From positions 348,749,636-348,813,635 of the forward strand of contig CM041776.1 in NCBI GenBank assembly GCA_023374045.1: a stretch of 64,000 bases of DNA. The letters are read 5' to 3'. Source of the stretch: Limonium bicolor (lineage: Eukaryota > Streptophyta > Magnoliopsida > Caryophyllales > Plumbaginaceae). Below the pieces are notes generated by a model. The model was not told the DNA's origin, did not search any database, and was given only the letters and a program-made list of their open reading frames with translations. How positions within the stretch are numbered: the first letter of the stretch is position 1; each line of letters begins with the position of its first letter. Shown in pieces: positions 48,919 to 61,410 of this stretch. Made by a program: the position numbers and the translations under genes.

Positions 48919-49151
48919 CTCCCTCCGTCCCTGTTGACCTTCTTGTTTACTATTTGGACATGTCGTTTGACTTCAATTTTAACATATAAATGACATAATT
49001 TTACACATCTAAGTTTTTGTAATGGAATCCTTATGAAAAACTATATGTTGTAGAAATTTATTTTATAATTATATTATCTTATATGTTTAATATTGAAGTG
49101 GAAAAACGTGTCAAAAAAGCAAACAAGAAGATCAAAATTGGACGGAGATAG
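48919..49151. mobile_element. Stowaway-type MITE, 233 bp, TSD ta
   Basis: Begins ctccctccgtcc and, read inward from the right, ctatctccgtcc; flanked by ta at 48917-48918 and 49152-49153. Removing it joins gtaacttttaata, exactly as in the uninterrupted opposite arm of the host element, which confirms the site. Tc1/mariner-type transposase would mobilise it; none is encoded. Confidence 0.93.
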
Positions 49152-49279
49152 TAATATAAAGTCCAAAATGAAAAAAAATTATATCATTGCTTATCTAAAT
49201 TCAAGCTCTTCAAAACAAGACCAGTCATGGATATGTTTGACAACTTTCAAAAAAAATTTATTTTTACATGTATATGGTG

Positions 49280-49615
49280 ATATTTTAATGTGAGGATGTA
49301 TATACATGTTTTAATGTGAGAATGTACATGTTTTAATGTGACGATGTACATGTTCAAATGTGAGAATGTACATGTTCTTTAATGAACATCTGTACATGTT
49401 TGTATGACCACATGTACAAGTTTGCTCTCTTATATGTACATATTTTAATCTAAGGATGTACATATTTATGACTCGTACAATATATATGACCATCTGTATA
49501 TTTTTAATGCGAGGATGTACATGTTTTTACGTGTGGATGTACATGTTTTAATGAACATTTGTACAGGTTTGTATGACTATCTGTACAAGTTTTCTTTTTC
49601 ATTCTATGCACTATA
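49280..49615. repeat. Minisatellite of about 20-22 bp units (gtacatgttttaatgtga)
   Basis: Units such as ggatgtacatgttttaatgtg recur with substitutions between the arms of the inverted-repeat element. Open frames reading YTCT-type repeats on the other strand are artefacts. Confidence 0.85.
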
Positions 49616-49890
49616 CATGTAAAAATAATTTTTTTAAAGATGTCAAAATATATTCATGACTGGTCTTGTTTTGAAGAGCTTGAATTTAGGTGAACAATGA
49701 TAATTTTTTTTTCATTTTGGACTTATATATTAAAAGTTACAGTATTTAAAATTTTTATAATAAAAAAGGTAAAAAAGTAAAAACAAAACAAAACAAAGGG
49801 CGCCGGAGCACCTGAAAAAAAAAAAGTCACGCGCGCCAAGATGTAGCCATTTTGGCTACATTTGGTTGCAGCCAACACAGGTTGAAATCT

Positions 49891-50869
49891 TTATGGAAAC
49901 AAATATAGTGTGTTCTATAATTCTTATCGACAATCAATGATGGATTTATAGGAGCCATACTGTTCATATATTATGTGTGATGTTGCATAAAGGAGAACTA
50001 TGTTTGATGAGTTAATCAGCAAGAGCAGGACAGAATTTAATGAAGTGCTAGAAGCCACTGGCAAACTCAACGGAGAAGAATGATATCATTCAACAGAGGA
50101 AGCAGCGACTTCAAAGGGTGGATAGATGACATGGATATAAGGCCGGTCAAAAGGCTAAATATTGGTGTTTGGAGATAACAAAAGAGCGGTGGTCAAGCAT
50201 TTTGATCCATGTTAAAATTTTATTAGCTTAAAGACTTGAAAGAAGATTTGCTATGTTTGTAATGTTGTAAAGACCATCTTTTGTACTATTTTTCTTCTAT
50301 AGATTTTTTCCACTGGATTTTATCTATGAGTACCAATTAACTGTGATCTTGGTAATTTTGTTATCATTTTTCATTATGAATAAAACAAGTAGTAATATAA
50401 AAAAACGTGGTACAACGCATATGCTTACTTTGTTGTCGTGTCTTTATTCATGGATTATAGATAAATGTTACTTATAGTAAATAAAGAATACGCAAATAGA
50501 CTTGATATGCTCATTCCTTACGCCATAATCAACTATTTTTAAGGTCTGCTACAGAGTAATCTTTCGGCGTTGTGAAGGCTTCATGAAAAATAGCAATAAG
50601 TTTGACAGTTACTATTAGATATAATGTTAAATCTGTTGAGGTGGTCATGTGAAGTTAATAAGTTTTGCCTTCCAGTCTTGTTTACGAAGAGTTTCACAGA
50701 GGTATAAGATGCATTAGTGAGAGCATGTATGCGGTGAAAATTAATGACGTCTGAAGCATTTGGTTTTCTAACATTATGAGTAAAGTTATGAGAAAGTTAA
50801 ATCCTTGAAAGAAGAAATTAAGACATCTAGCTTTCTATATACCCGAGTGTTTAGTTGTTCCTAGATGTT
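49891..50869. other. Spacer
   Basis: No bounded element. A short stretch at about 50000-50070 reads DELISKSRTEFNEVLEATGK and could be a lost exon fragment, but I do not recognise it. Confidence 0.35.
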
Positions 50870-51400
50870 AATGGATGGTATTAAAAGGATTGTAACCGTT
50901 GTAACTTGTACACCATTAAGTGACAGTTGTTATTGTTGGTTGATGTGGGATAAGTGAAGGATTAAGATCTATCACTATAAATAGATCTAGTAACTAGTAG
51001 CTTAGGATCAGCCCAACTTGTAGGGTCACATCCAAGAGAGTCAAGGGTGATTCTATGGGAACTTAAAGAGAATCGGGTACAAACACCAAGAGAAACAAGG
51101 GTTGATGGGTTGGTTGGGTTTCCTCATGTAAACTTGTAATCTTCATCCTCTTAATGAAAATTGTTCTATCTCCTCCCTAGGTCATCTTAAACCATATATT
51201 CTTGTGTCACTATTTTATCATACATTATCTTGTGTTTTTCATTTTCAATAACCATGTTGATCTCATCACTATATCCCGGGGAAGGTGCGGAAATCCTAAG
51301 AGTTACACTCTTTCCAACAAATTGAACTTGTGATTTACCGACAATTGTTGTTACAAACTTCCCTTAATGAAAATCATTGTGATCATTGGTAATATTTCAA
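50870..51400 (+). repeat. LTR-like remnant
   Basis: Has the usual layout of a plant LTR: tgatgtgggataag, then a TATA-like actataaatagatc near 50980, then cttaatgaaaattgttctat before a transcript-end-like region. Termini and target duplication could not be fixed, so this is tentative. Confidence 0.3.
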
Positions 51401-52159
51401 TTTCCCACCTTAATTTGTTACCTATATCTAAAATTATTCACTCGACCCCTCCTCATGCTTTCAGGAGGATAGTCTCTCTTCGGTGAGAGTCCGATTGTCC
51501 ACTATCCTCCCTTCTTGAGGTTCCTGAGCTAATCTCTGTTGGTTCCTATGGCTCCTTTCTTGATGGGCTTTTCTTTCATGTTTGTCCCTTTCTATTTTTT
51601 CTCCTTTATGTTTGTCATCTACGTTTTCCTTCGTCTCCTTAGTTATAGTAGCAATGGTGGTGTTTGGGATGACGATTTTGTTCCAATTTGGAGGCAAGAA
51701 TGCTCCAATTTTGGATTGTGGTGCTGGATCGATTAGCCGTTTCAGAGGTTTCCGAAGAAGTGAATTTTGACTGGATACAACACATGCAAGTTGTTGCAGT
51801 TGTTCAATTAGATGTTGGTGCCTTTACCATGCTGGTCCGACTTGAGGGCTTGGCGGTTTTTGTCGCGGTGAAACCTCATTTGATGCGGCTTCTCCATCAA
51901 CAGGCAGCGTAAGGGATTACTCTGATTTTCCATGTGCGGAGTGTTAATTGTTTTTTTGGGCTTTTACAAGTCTCAAGTCGTGGAATTGAAGCTGCATGTT
52001 GGTGGGTATGGCCTAATGTGGCTCTGACGGCACCTGCGAATGTGGTTGAATGGAATACATGGCGGGGATAGTTGCACTTGAAGCCGATAGCAGGCATGTC
52101 CTCGATTCTGATTTACCTCAATCTCGTCTTCTTCCACCCCTCGTTGCCGTGTCCTCTTA
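51401..52159. other. Spacer, possibly decayed coding sequence
   Basis: GC content rises and several overlapping frames stay open at 51540-51910, but none shows a known motif. No call is made. Confidence 0.35.
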
Positions 52160-52576
52160 GGGCATCCACAATGGTGATGAGGTTCTTAACAGATTTCTAT
52201 GTGCCATGTCATCAGAAATATTTTTTAATTAGTTAAGCAACTCCATTCATGTATTCATGTCTACAATAAGAGAGTTCCTTAACCTTCTCACTCCTCCCAT
52301 TATTTTAGTTGGGTTTTAATTAGTTTGTTTAATGTATTAATATTAAATGAGATGTGGTTTAGAGTAGAAAGGAAACTGAGATCGTAAAACTTTTTTTTGG
52401 AAATGAGTAATGTTTTTTTATTGAGCATGTCAGATTATACAGGATATCAACCAACCGCTTTTATTTTCCGTACGTTCCTTATTAAGGAACGATGAAAGAG
52501 AAGGGCGTGGATTCCACACCACTACAGCTCTTTTTTTAATTCTTACTGACAAATGTGGGTGGGTTGTGTGCCCTTA
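52157..52576. mobile_element. PIF/Harbinger-type MITE, 414 bp (52160-52573), TSD tta
   Basis: Starts gggcatccacaatg and, inward from the right, gggcacacaacc. Flanked by tta at 52157-52159 and 52574-52576. The 5' end matches the family at 28021. Internal sequence differs, so it is a separate subfamily or old copy. Confidence 0.82.
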
Positions 52577-52844
52577 AGCAAACATGATGATATAAGAGAT
52601 GGGGATGATAAAAAAAGGGAAGTAGAACCCTTTTCATTTTCTTATTTCATGTTCTAAACATGGTTCTGGTTTTTTTTAGGTGCGTTTTAGACTTGTATTA
52701 GCCCCTCCGATAGAGAAATCACGATATAATTGGGATCTGTGTGAAAGCTTGTATCTGCTAAGATGGTTGTTCAAGTAGATTATATACGCTGATTGGAAAA
52801 AGAATGGTGGTCCATCGAGCTCCCTAAGGCCACGTATTGATGGA

Positions 52845-53200
52845 TCAACTGAGTAGACTGGCCTGTTATCCTTCCAACTTGCTGAGAGCAGGATTGCTAG
52901 AGAATCTAGTATGAGCCACCAGGGCTCGGTCGATTCTCATGGCAATTGAGCTCCCCTCTTCGTGGCACCATGGTACCCTAGCCTTGAGAAACCAAACTCC
53001 CATGCAGCTGGAAAGGGCAGGCCAACGCACTTGCTCAAAGTTGTCCAATATGGGGATCCCAGCCGTGTCCACACTATTCTTATTGCCCTCGCTTGAGTTA
53101 TAAGCTGAAGCTACCCAGCTCGGCGAACCGGCAAGACCGAATATTTAATAAAAAGGGTAGTTTAATAACACGTTTTCTTGATGTGGGATCACACGTGACT
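52845..53200 (-). repeat. Divergent copy of the array module with USE-like and TATA-like boxes
   Basis: On the minus strand GATCCCACATCA, then about 27 bp to a TATTAAAT box, then GCCGAGCTGGGTAGC and some 280 bp ending near TTGGAAGGATAACAGGCC. The order and spacing match the module in the 36.8-45.9 kb array, but the body between is strongly diverged. No coding frame. Confidence 0.5.
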
Positions 53201-53427
53201 TACTCTCGCTGGTGCATAACTATATGCGTGAATTGCGTTTATGAATAATATACTGAATATCGATCTGATGGCTCACTCTGTCATCCTCCGTAAAATTGTG
53301 GCTATTATTTTCATGCATATATGTTACACTTCATTATACTATATTTAGTTAGTTGATGTTAAAGTAAATGCACAGTAAATATTTAAATAAGTTCTTTATA
53401 GTTATTAAAGTCTATTCATATACTTTA

Positions 53428-53819
53428 TTCTTTTTAGGGAAATTTCACCAAATATCACTGAGTTTTTGTTTAATTCACGATATATCACTGTGTTTTAAAA
53501 TTACACTGGATAACACTAAGTTTTTATTTATTTCACCAGATAACACTCTGTCTCATATTTTGTTAAATATTCCATTAATATTCCTAGAAAAAAGATTTAT
53601 CAGTATCACAAATTACTTTCAAGTTGTTAATTAATAACAGAGATAGTTTAGTCATTTTCCTGAAATATTGACGGAACATTTAACAAAATATGAGACAGAG
53701 TGTTATCTGATGAAATAAGTAAAAACTTAGTGTTATCCTGGGTAATTTTAAAAATACAGTAGTATATCATGAATTAAGCAAAAACTCAGTGGTATTTGGT
53801 GAAATTTCCCTTCTTTTTA
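53428..53819. mobile_element. Mutator-like foldback MITE, 374 bp (53437-53810), 9-bp TSD
   Basis: Inverted arms of roughly 135 bp beginning gggaaatttcaccaaatac (one mismatch between arms). The exact 9-bp repeat ttcttttta flanks at 53428-53436 and 53811-53819. Its terminus resembles that of the 48252 element (gggaaa...ttcac), so they are probably relatives. Confidence 0.93.
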
Positions 53820-53957
53820 TAAGTAATGATCTTATATATCTACACGTTAAAAGAAAACAAATCATTACTTTTTCTATTGAGTCTCTCTCTTCGATATCCA
53901 TTTTCACATTTATAGCATATATAGTCAGTACGCACTTAAAAAGATTCTTACGGTGAA

Positions 53958-54300
53958 TAGGGACGGCAATGGGTGACGAGTGCCCGTTTCACCCGACCAC
54001 CCGATTTGCTAAAACGGGTGAAAACGGGTGCGGGTGACTAGGGTTGTCAAAACGGGTTTTGGGTCGGGTTAGCCTAACCCGAACCCGACCCGTAATTTTA
54101 CCCAACCCGATAGTAATTTTACCCAACCCGAACACGACCCGAACCCGCTACGGGTTCAGTTTGATCAACCCGAACCCACCCCGGGTCAAAACAAAGCAAC
54201 CCGCACCCTACACGCAAACCCGACCTGTTTTGACCTGTTTACCTAACCCGAGGACCCAACCCGCAAACCCGACCCATTAACCTGTTTTTAACTCAAATAC
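53958..54300. mobile_element. Two adjacent hAT-type transposon termini
   Basis: tagggacggcaatgggtg at 53958 and tagggttgtcaaaacggg at 54039 both look like plant hAT ends, followed by subterminal repeats of aacccgaacccgaccc. The second probably ends the hAT element whose transposase lies at 55560-61410. The other terminus is outside or lost, so no target duplication can be checked. Confidence 0.55.
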
Positions 54301-54390
54301 CAACCTGAAAATGACTAAAAAATAAGAGAAATAACAATGAACTTTTATACAACATTTGCAAACTTAAGATCAACAAAAGTAACATATATT

Positions 54391-54603
54391 AACATGGTAT
54401 ATGAGTCAAAACGATACCATCATAAGTCAAAAAATGTGTGATACTGTATCACAAACTCAATTACATTCTCATACCCCCCAAGCTCCAATTATAACATATA
54501 AAACATGGTATACGAGTCAAAAAGATACCATCATAAGTGAAAATATGTGTGATACTGTATCACAAACTCAATTACATTCTCATACCCCCCAAGCTCCAAT
54601 TAG
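54391..54603. repeat. Tandem duplication of about 114 bp
   Basis: acatggtatatgagtcaaaa through caagctccaatta occurs twice with few changes, in the 3' flank of the hAT transposase. Confidence 0.88.
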
Positions 54604-55559
54604 TACATCTCTATGTACACTTTTGTTTCACTTTCAACAAAAATCTAAACATTAATATAAACCAAGCTTTTCCAAAAGTCTATGAATTCAATCATGCAAA
54701 TCTTCTCAAAAGTTCCATGCTTCATTCTTTACCTGTAAAAAGAAACTACATTAAAACTCATTAAATCGGCTTCTGTATAACAGAATAAGTAAGAGGAAAA
54801 CAGCCAACAAAATAATCATTTTCAGAGAAGGATCACAACCTTAACACTTGCTTAGTTAACACCAATCCGTAGATTCTTCTCAAAAGTCTTAACACATCAA
54901 TATTGATAGCATACCAAGATTTTCCCAAAAGTATATGATATCTTTTAAACAGATTCTTCTCAAAAAGTTATATGATGCATCTGCTTCCTGCAAGAAAACA
55001 ACTGTCATTAAGCATTAAAAACAAGAAATGGAAATAGAACCAAGTGCATAAATTAAGAGGAAACTAACCGTTTCTAATTAGCTTCCGAATAGTACAGTTA
55101 TTTAAAAAGTACGTAATAATTACATCAATGAACAAATGCATGTGTGTTTTTCTAGAATCTGTAACCACAGAATTTGCACCAGCAATACAGCAGAAACAAA
55201 TAATTGCAATCAGCCTATAAGAGATGGTATCCCATGAAGAAGAATCATTCTAATCCATTGTAGTACAGCATCAAAAAACAACCATAGAAGCAGTACATCA
55301 TCAAAAAACAACCATAAAAATAGACCAATGTTAATCTCCAAACAAATAGTTTCAGTAAAATGAAAAGAAATAGATTACCTGCATGCTGAAAACAATCTTA
55401 AGTCATGCATCTTGTAGTGAGCATTGTTCCAGCATAGTAATCAAAGAGTCATGTTCGTTAGCTACAAGTTTAAAAAAGAAAAAAAATAGAAGATTAGTAT
55501 ATCTAACTAAAACTATTAATAGCACAAAAAATATAAAAAAAAAATGCTAAGTTACCTTC

Positions 55560-56528
55560 TTCAGCCAATATCCAGTCTTTCCAACAAACCAAGCTTTCCA
55601 CAATATCAAATCTAAGCAAGGACCGATAATCATCTAGAATATTTCTGAAATGCTAAACGCGCTTTCAGAAGCAACTGTAGATATCGGAATGGCTAAAATG
55701 TCTCTAGCCATAGCAGCAACAGCTGGGAATCTCACACAATTTGTCTTCCAGTAAGCCAAAATATTACTTTGGTTCATCCAAATACTTGTCAAGCTGGGAC
55801 TTCTCCATTAAAGTAGCTGAAGGCACATATGACTCAAAATCCTAAACAATCAATCAAAACAATTAAAAATACAAATATAGTCATAATGGATGAATAAGAG
55901 TCATATTTAAATTAAAAAAACTAGTAATGTAATGCAAACCTGTGACCAAATATCATTGTCTTGTAGCCGAACATCATTACATTCCTTAGAGGATGTAGGA
56001 GAGCTACTACTTTGTGAATCCAAATGAGAGTACTCATTGTAAAGTGAGTAACGTTTCTCTTTAAACTCTAAGCTTCGAGAAAGACCATCATCATACATCT
56101 TTTCATAAATGTACTGAACATAAATGAGTTTGTAGCGTGGGTCCAAAACACAAGCTACAACCATAATCTCACTTAAATCCCTCCAATACTTGCTGAACTT
56201 CTCATACATTCTAGCTCCCATGATATTCAATCTTTATCAGGTCCTGTCATTGCACTCTTGATGGCAATATATACCCGAAAAACTAAGGGAAGAACAGATT
56301 GGAGGTAGGGTGCTTGACTGCTGAAGCTTTAAGTGTGAAATTGTAGAATACTTGCAAAAAATCACGAATACTCTTCATTTTTCTACACTCCTCCTCAGAT
56401 GGACAATGCTGATAATCATTATCAGTAAAACTTAACTCTACAAAAGCATGCTCAAAATAGGCAGCACGTTCAAGCATAAGATATGTCGAGTTCCATCGTG
56501 TAGGCACATCCATTATCAGCCCCTTATT
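55560..56528 (-). pseudogene. hAT transposase, C-terminal half
   Basis: Minus-strand blocks in order: MDVPTRWNSTYLMLERAAYF (56510-56440), the plant hAT central region; KYWRDLSEIMVVACVLDPRYK (near 56195-56130), the DUF4413 region; SQLDKYLDEP; and a hATC dimerisation domain with VRFPAVAAMARDILAIP, STVASESAFS and WKDWILAEE at about 55760-55565. The last part needs at least two frame changes. Of the BED-zinc-finger RICESLEEPER/DAYSLEEPER type. Its upstream exon portion continues at 61018-61410, beyond a 4.5-kb insertion. Confidence 0.88.
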
Positions 56529-59500
56529 CTTATTGAAATACCCCAAACCTTAATATATTAATGAACTATATAATAAGGATATACTAAGGCTAGAATGTGC
56601 CTTAGAAACATTAGAATAAGTGTTAAACAACAATTTACACCAAAACATGCTTTAGGAACAATTAGAGCAAAAGGTGTTTAAAAGAGTATAAATAAATTAG
56701 GGAACTACCAATAAATTCCCAAGAAATTTCAAATATGAAATACCTCTAAGATTAGTAATACGCATTAAGCGGAATTAGCGTTTGAACCGAAAATGCACCT
56801 TAGAGCACAAAAATGTGCTTTAAAGGAAAACATGTTTTAAGAAACCATAGAGATTTCATGACCTCAATAAGGATCCAAAGTGAATTCATAAGTCTTATAA
56901 TCAAGCTAAGAACATTATGAAACCATTACCAAAGAAAACCAAGCTCGGAAACAACTCAAGACAAAAATATGCCATAAAAACCCTTAAAGCATATTTTGGA
57001 TATATTGTCTTAAGAATGAGTCTTGGATGGTTTTAAAGGCTTGATTATATGTGAATGTACTAAAATAAAATAATAAAATTATTTTCAAAGCAAACCAAAT
57101 TCTAAAAAGAGTTAAGACACAAAAAGGAGCCCGAAAACTCCTTAAAGTGTGTTTTTGTGAATTGTCTTGGAAATTGGTTTTGAGTGGCTAGTTGGCCTGT
57201 ATACATACTAAAATACATGTATACTACCTAATATCATATTAGGAATTTAATTTGAAGATTTTACCAAAAATGTTACAAATATAATATTTAATGTGAATAG
57301 TAACCTCAAATAGTGCCCATTTAGTCAAATATTGACCAAGAATGGTCAATGGTCAAAAAATTGACCATCCTTGGCTATTGGTGTCGGCAAGGACAAGGGA
57401 TAAGGCCATCTGATCAATCATGCTACGAAAATAATGGAGATGGGTTGTTAGATTACTATTGAAATCATTACTTTTAAATATAATAATCATTACCTTTACT
57501 TCTTTACTTATCTTCAACGATGCCTTCCCTTCCTTGCAATTGTCCCTTAATTAATTGATCAATTAGAAACTCATCCATCCTCTCTAGCCCAGAACAATTC
57601 GTGGCTCCTTCTCCATTTGAAGAAAACTCCATTAGAACTCCATTTACTTAGGTTAGAACCTTAAAGAACACCTTATCTTGCATAGATCATAACTTTCTCG
57701 TCCTAGCTCCAAATCACAAGCTTGATAGCTCGTTGGAATCCTCTTTTCAAAATCTTTACAACCATAGCTCATGAGCCCCCAGATTCTCAGGAAAAACCAT
57801 GAAGAAGTGCCTTTAATTCTCAAGGTAAAACATTACCTTCTTGAAAACTTCTTGTTCTTTGGTTTTTGTTACAGCCGATTGGCATGGGGTACTAACCCAT
57901 CTTATTCTTCATCTTGTTGTATAATTTTGGAGCCAATTTCTCTAGCAAATTGCTGTCAAAATTTCTAAGGAAATCAAGCTTAAATATTAAGCTAATGGTT
58001 AATATACAAGGTAAATCCTACAACTACCTATTTCATGGTTCTAAATGTTGATCTATATATGATCTAACCTATCATATACTTTGTTTATTATTACCGAATT
58101 TAGTAGCTGTCAGATTTAATTTTTAGCACCTAAAATGTTAATATTTTGTAAATCTAAAATTAGATTTATAATCCTTATGATATAAGCTTTAATATAAGCT
58201 ATCATAATATATAAGAAAAGTTCATATAATAAAATTTAGAGTATGGCTGAAAATTAAGAGGGCTTATTTGAGTTAGGAAATTATATAACTAAGTTAAATT
58301 AAAGGAATTAGTATAATTAAGTGTAATATGTAAAATTTGTGAAGTTTTGGTAATATATTGTAATTGCTGAAAACATATATGAATTATTATGAAATTTATG
58401 AAGTTTAGATGATGGGAAAATAATTGTAGAATTAAGTTTACAATTTATAAAGAGTTTATAAGTATTACTAGAATTTATAAGGTTTTTGGTATATTTTAAG
58501 TTAATAAAAGATAGTATATATATACTACAACATTAGATAATTAAATCTGGTGATTTAGAGATGTTTAAAATGATTTTTGATGTTCAAAAATCTGTAGGAA
58601 AATTAGTTACGAAAATTAGAAATTAATTGGAGTTAAATTGGTTAATAAACGAGTTAGGATAAAAGAAAAGACCACAAGGGTAAAATGGTAATTTCCCTGG
58701 TCAAATGTGGTCAAACTTGGTCAATGACAGTTTATAAAATGTTTAGAGGAGCTAGAATAAGATTTGTAGTAAAAGATTAGACATTAAAAGGATAAAGGAA
58801 TAAAAAGTTAAGTTAAATTAACTTTAGGGGTAATATTGTAAATTATGGAAAGTTAGGGGGTTTGACCATAAAAGACTGGTCAAACTTGGGTATATTTTTG
58901 TAATTGACCAAAAGTATAAAAGAAATTAATTAAGTAAGACTTCGGAGGAAATTAGAAATAAAAATAACAAGTTTAGAACTTATTAAGAGTAAAATGGAGA
59001 TTAAGAGAAAACTATGGGTAAGTAATATAATAACACATTTATATGTGTTTAAGAAGGTTAAGGAAATTAAATAAAGAATTTAGAAACAAGTTGTAAAAGA
59101 AACAGAGTTAAGACGGGTTAAACGAGACCCGTATATAAATTAAGGTATACAAGAGGTATACCCGTAATTTAATAAGTATAGGAGAAATCAATACTTAAAG
59201 TATTTTAATGAAAATACAAGTTATATAGGGAAAAGAAATAAATACGTATGATACGGAGTATCATACGGGCGTATACGAAAAATTTTTAGTGTACATGAAT
59301 AGTACTCGTATACGTGAATAGTATACGTATAAATGAATAGTAAATACGTATACATAAATAGTAAATACGTATACATGAATAATAAATACGTATAAATGAA
59401 TAGTAACTACGTATATATGAACAGTCAAATACGAGACGTATACGTGAATAGTAAAATACGTATACATGAATAGTACAATACGGTGAATAGTAAAATACGG

Positions 59501-61050
59501 TGAATATTGAAAAATACGAAAACCTAATGCAAGGACCGTATAAGTTTAAAGTTGCTAACTATGCAACTAAATAACTGCTAACGACGTTAGTATGTTAATG
59601 AATTAGAGTTGAGCTTGAAAACGCTCATAAATGAACGAACCCGTTTAACGGTATACTATTATACCGGTTAACCTAGGAAGAGGTTTAAGTTGAAAAGAGA
59701 ACCGAACTAGTTCTAAGACACAGGGTACTAATACTAGTTCTGATTACAGGTCTAGATAAGTCAGAGGCGTTCGGCGGATTAGGCGAACGTGGGATTAAGA
59801 GCTAGCCAGTCTCCGGTGTACGGTATGGGATTCTTGTAGCTTGTTTGCTAACGAGGTCTACCTCGGTTTGTGTGCTATGTGTTATTGTGATACGGCCAAA
59901 CAAGATTAAGCATGAAACCGATTTATTGTATTGTTATTGTGTCCATTGTACACTAACATTACTTGATTCAGAGCTTGTTCATTAACTTTGTTTAATAAAC
60001 AATTGTATAAAGTTATAGTACCCCTATTGTCAGTTGGTTAATACCGAGAGAGGTTTAACTAACCAATTGTCAAAGAGACTTCAGCTAACTGGAACTTGTG
60101 AGGAGAGGAATCCGGGACTGACTCCGGTCATGCATGTTCAGGTTTAGGAGGTCGGCATCTGCATCAGATCTGTCTTCCGCCTAGGGTCGACAAACTGACC
60201 CGGCCATCTCGAGTGAACAGTTCGAGATGGGAGGCAACTTCAGAAGGCGCAGGAGGGTCAAGCCTACACCCCTCATAACTTAAGAATTAATGTTTATTAA
60301 ACCAATGGAGCTAATAGCTCATTGGCTAGGGTTACCTTGACCCGACAAAATAAACATATCAGTTAGTGAACAACCAGTACTTTTAGGAGAATGGTTGAAA
60401 CTTATAAGGTATGGTCGAACACGAGAACTAAACAATTCTCAGGCCTCAGGAGTTAGGAATCTAACTTACATCATTAATGGGCGTCCATTACGACGTTCGA
60501 TCTATTTGAGCTGTGAATGTTTCACATAAATGTGTTGTTTGTTATCGTACTTCTTATTTACTTGTATGAATAAACAATTGCATGTATTCGACAAAGTAGT
60601 CGTGTGTAACCCGGCTAGCTTGTGGGCTGCACGTTTTCTATACCAGCAATACTGAGCCCCTTGGGCATGTGATTTAAACTTTGCAGGTAGGTACCGGACG
60701 AAGACTCAACCAGAGAGTGGGAACGGGTAGAGTACTTCGGGTTGCTTTTACAATTCTTACACGAGTTGTGCATGTACACTCGCTTAGTATATTGACGAGA
60801 TGTTAGTATGATGTATTAGGATGTGAGATACTCGGTATAAGTTGTGGTTTATGAATTGTAATGTTTTAGATGCTCGAGTAATTATCCGGTTAGTCAGACC
60901 GTGACTTGTAAAGAGAATAGGCCTAGTTAGTCACGTGGGTGACTAACGGCGGTAACACCAATTTAGTAGAACTTTTCCGCTGCGTTGTTAATGAATGAGA
61001 TGGACTTAGGGCGATGATCATTGTATTTGGAGTTGGGGTGTTACACTTAT
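56529..61050 (+). mobile_element. Solo LTR of about 4.5 kb (56534-61045), 5-bp TSD
   Basis: Ends are TG...CA with a 13-bp imperfect inverted repeat: tgaaataccccaa and, from the right, tgtaacaccccaa. Flanked by cttat at 56529-56533 and 61046-61050. It splits the hAT transposase gene exactly. No gag or pol domain was found inside. TGTAACACCCC-type ends and a ttccgctgcg motif near the right end are typical of Tekay/Del-like gypsy LTRs in plus orientation. A TATA-like gtatataaat lies near 59130. An unusually long LTR or a LARD-type element are the alternatives. Confidence 0.8.
59270..59510. repeat. Minisatellite of about 19-20 bp units (acgtatacatgaatagtaa)
   Basis: At least nine degenerate units with the core cgtatacatgaatagta inside the 4.5-kb LTR. 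Confidence 0.88.
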
Positions 61051-61410
61051 CGAGGTTACTTCTAGACACACATGAATAAAACTTGGTCTTCCTTGTTGGG
61101 AACCTTTAACATATCTCACACTATCACGGACTTTCTTAATAGCGTTCTCTATATCTTTCAGTCCATCTTGAACTATCAAGTTCACAATATGAGCAGCACA
61201 ACGAATATGAAGATATTTCCCCTCACATAAAAGCCCATTTCTCAACTTTAATTGAGACCACAAAATGTGACAGTAGAATCATTAGCACTTTGCATTATCT
61301 AAAGTGACAGAAAAAATACTTTTGTCAATCCCCCAATCGGTCAGCATACTCCCAACCATTTCAGCTATAAACTTTCCAGTATGTGGAGGGCCAAAGAACT
61401 TAAAACTCAA
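61051..61410 (-). pseudogene. hAT transposase, N-terminal-side fragment
   Basis: The minus strand reads FFGPPHTGKFIAEMVGSML, IFSVTLDNA, LKLRNGLLCEGKYLHIRCAA and HIVNLIVQDGLKDIENAIKK, the usual order just before the DVPTRWNSTYL region. A frame break follows TLDNA. It is cut on the left by the 4.5-kb LTR (target duplication cttat) and on the right by the CACTA terminus at 61411. Confidence 0.88.

Larger units (their letters stand above)
48720..49890. mobile_element. Inverted-repeat element, second copy, with nested Stowaway
   Basis: The left arm (gtaacttttaatata and aagtccaaaat, with attcaagctcttcaaaac to 49260) and the right arm at 49615-49760 are inverted repeats of the same family as 46146-47279. 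The left arm is split by a Stowaway MITE at 48919-49151. A variant of ttggctacatttagt or ttggctacatttggt lies near both outer ends. Boundaries approximate. Confidence 0.65.

Noticed and set aside
49311..49493. Cys/His-rich 60-codon frame resembling a zinc-binding protein
   Set aside because: It is the reverse reading of a 20-bp minisatellite; the cysteines follow the repeat period.
51461..51912. Possible gene at 51.5-51.9 kb
   Set aside because: Several frames stay open on both strands but none shows a family motif or splice structure; left as spacer.
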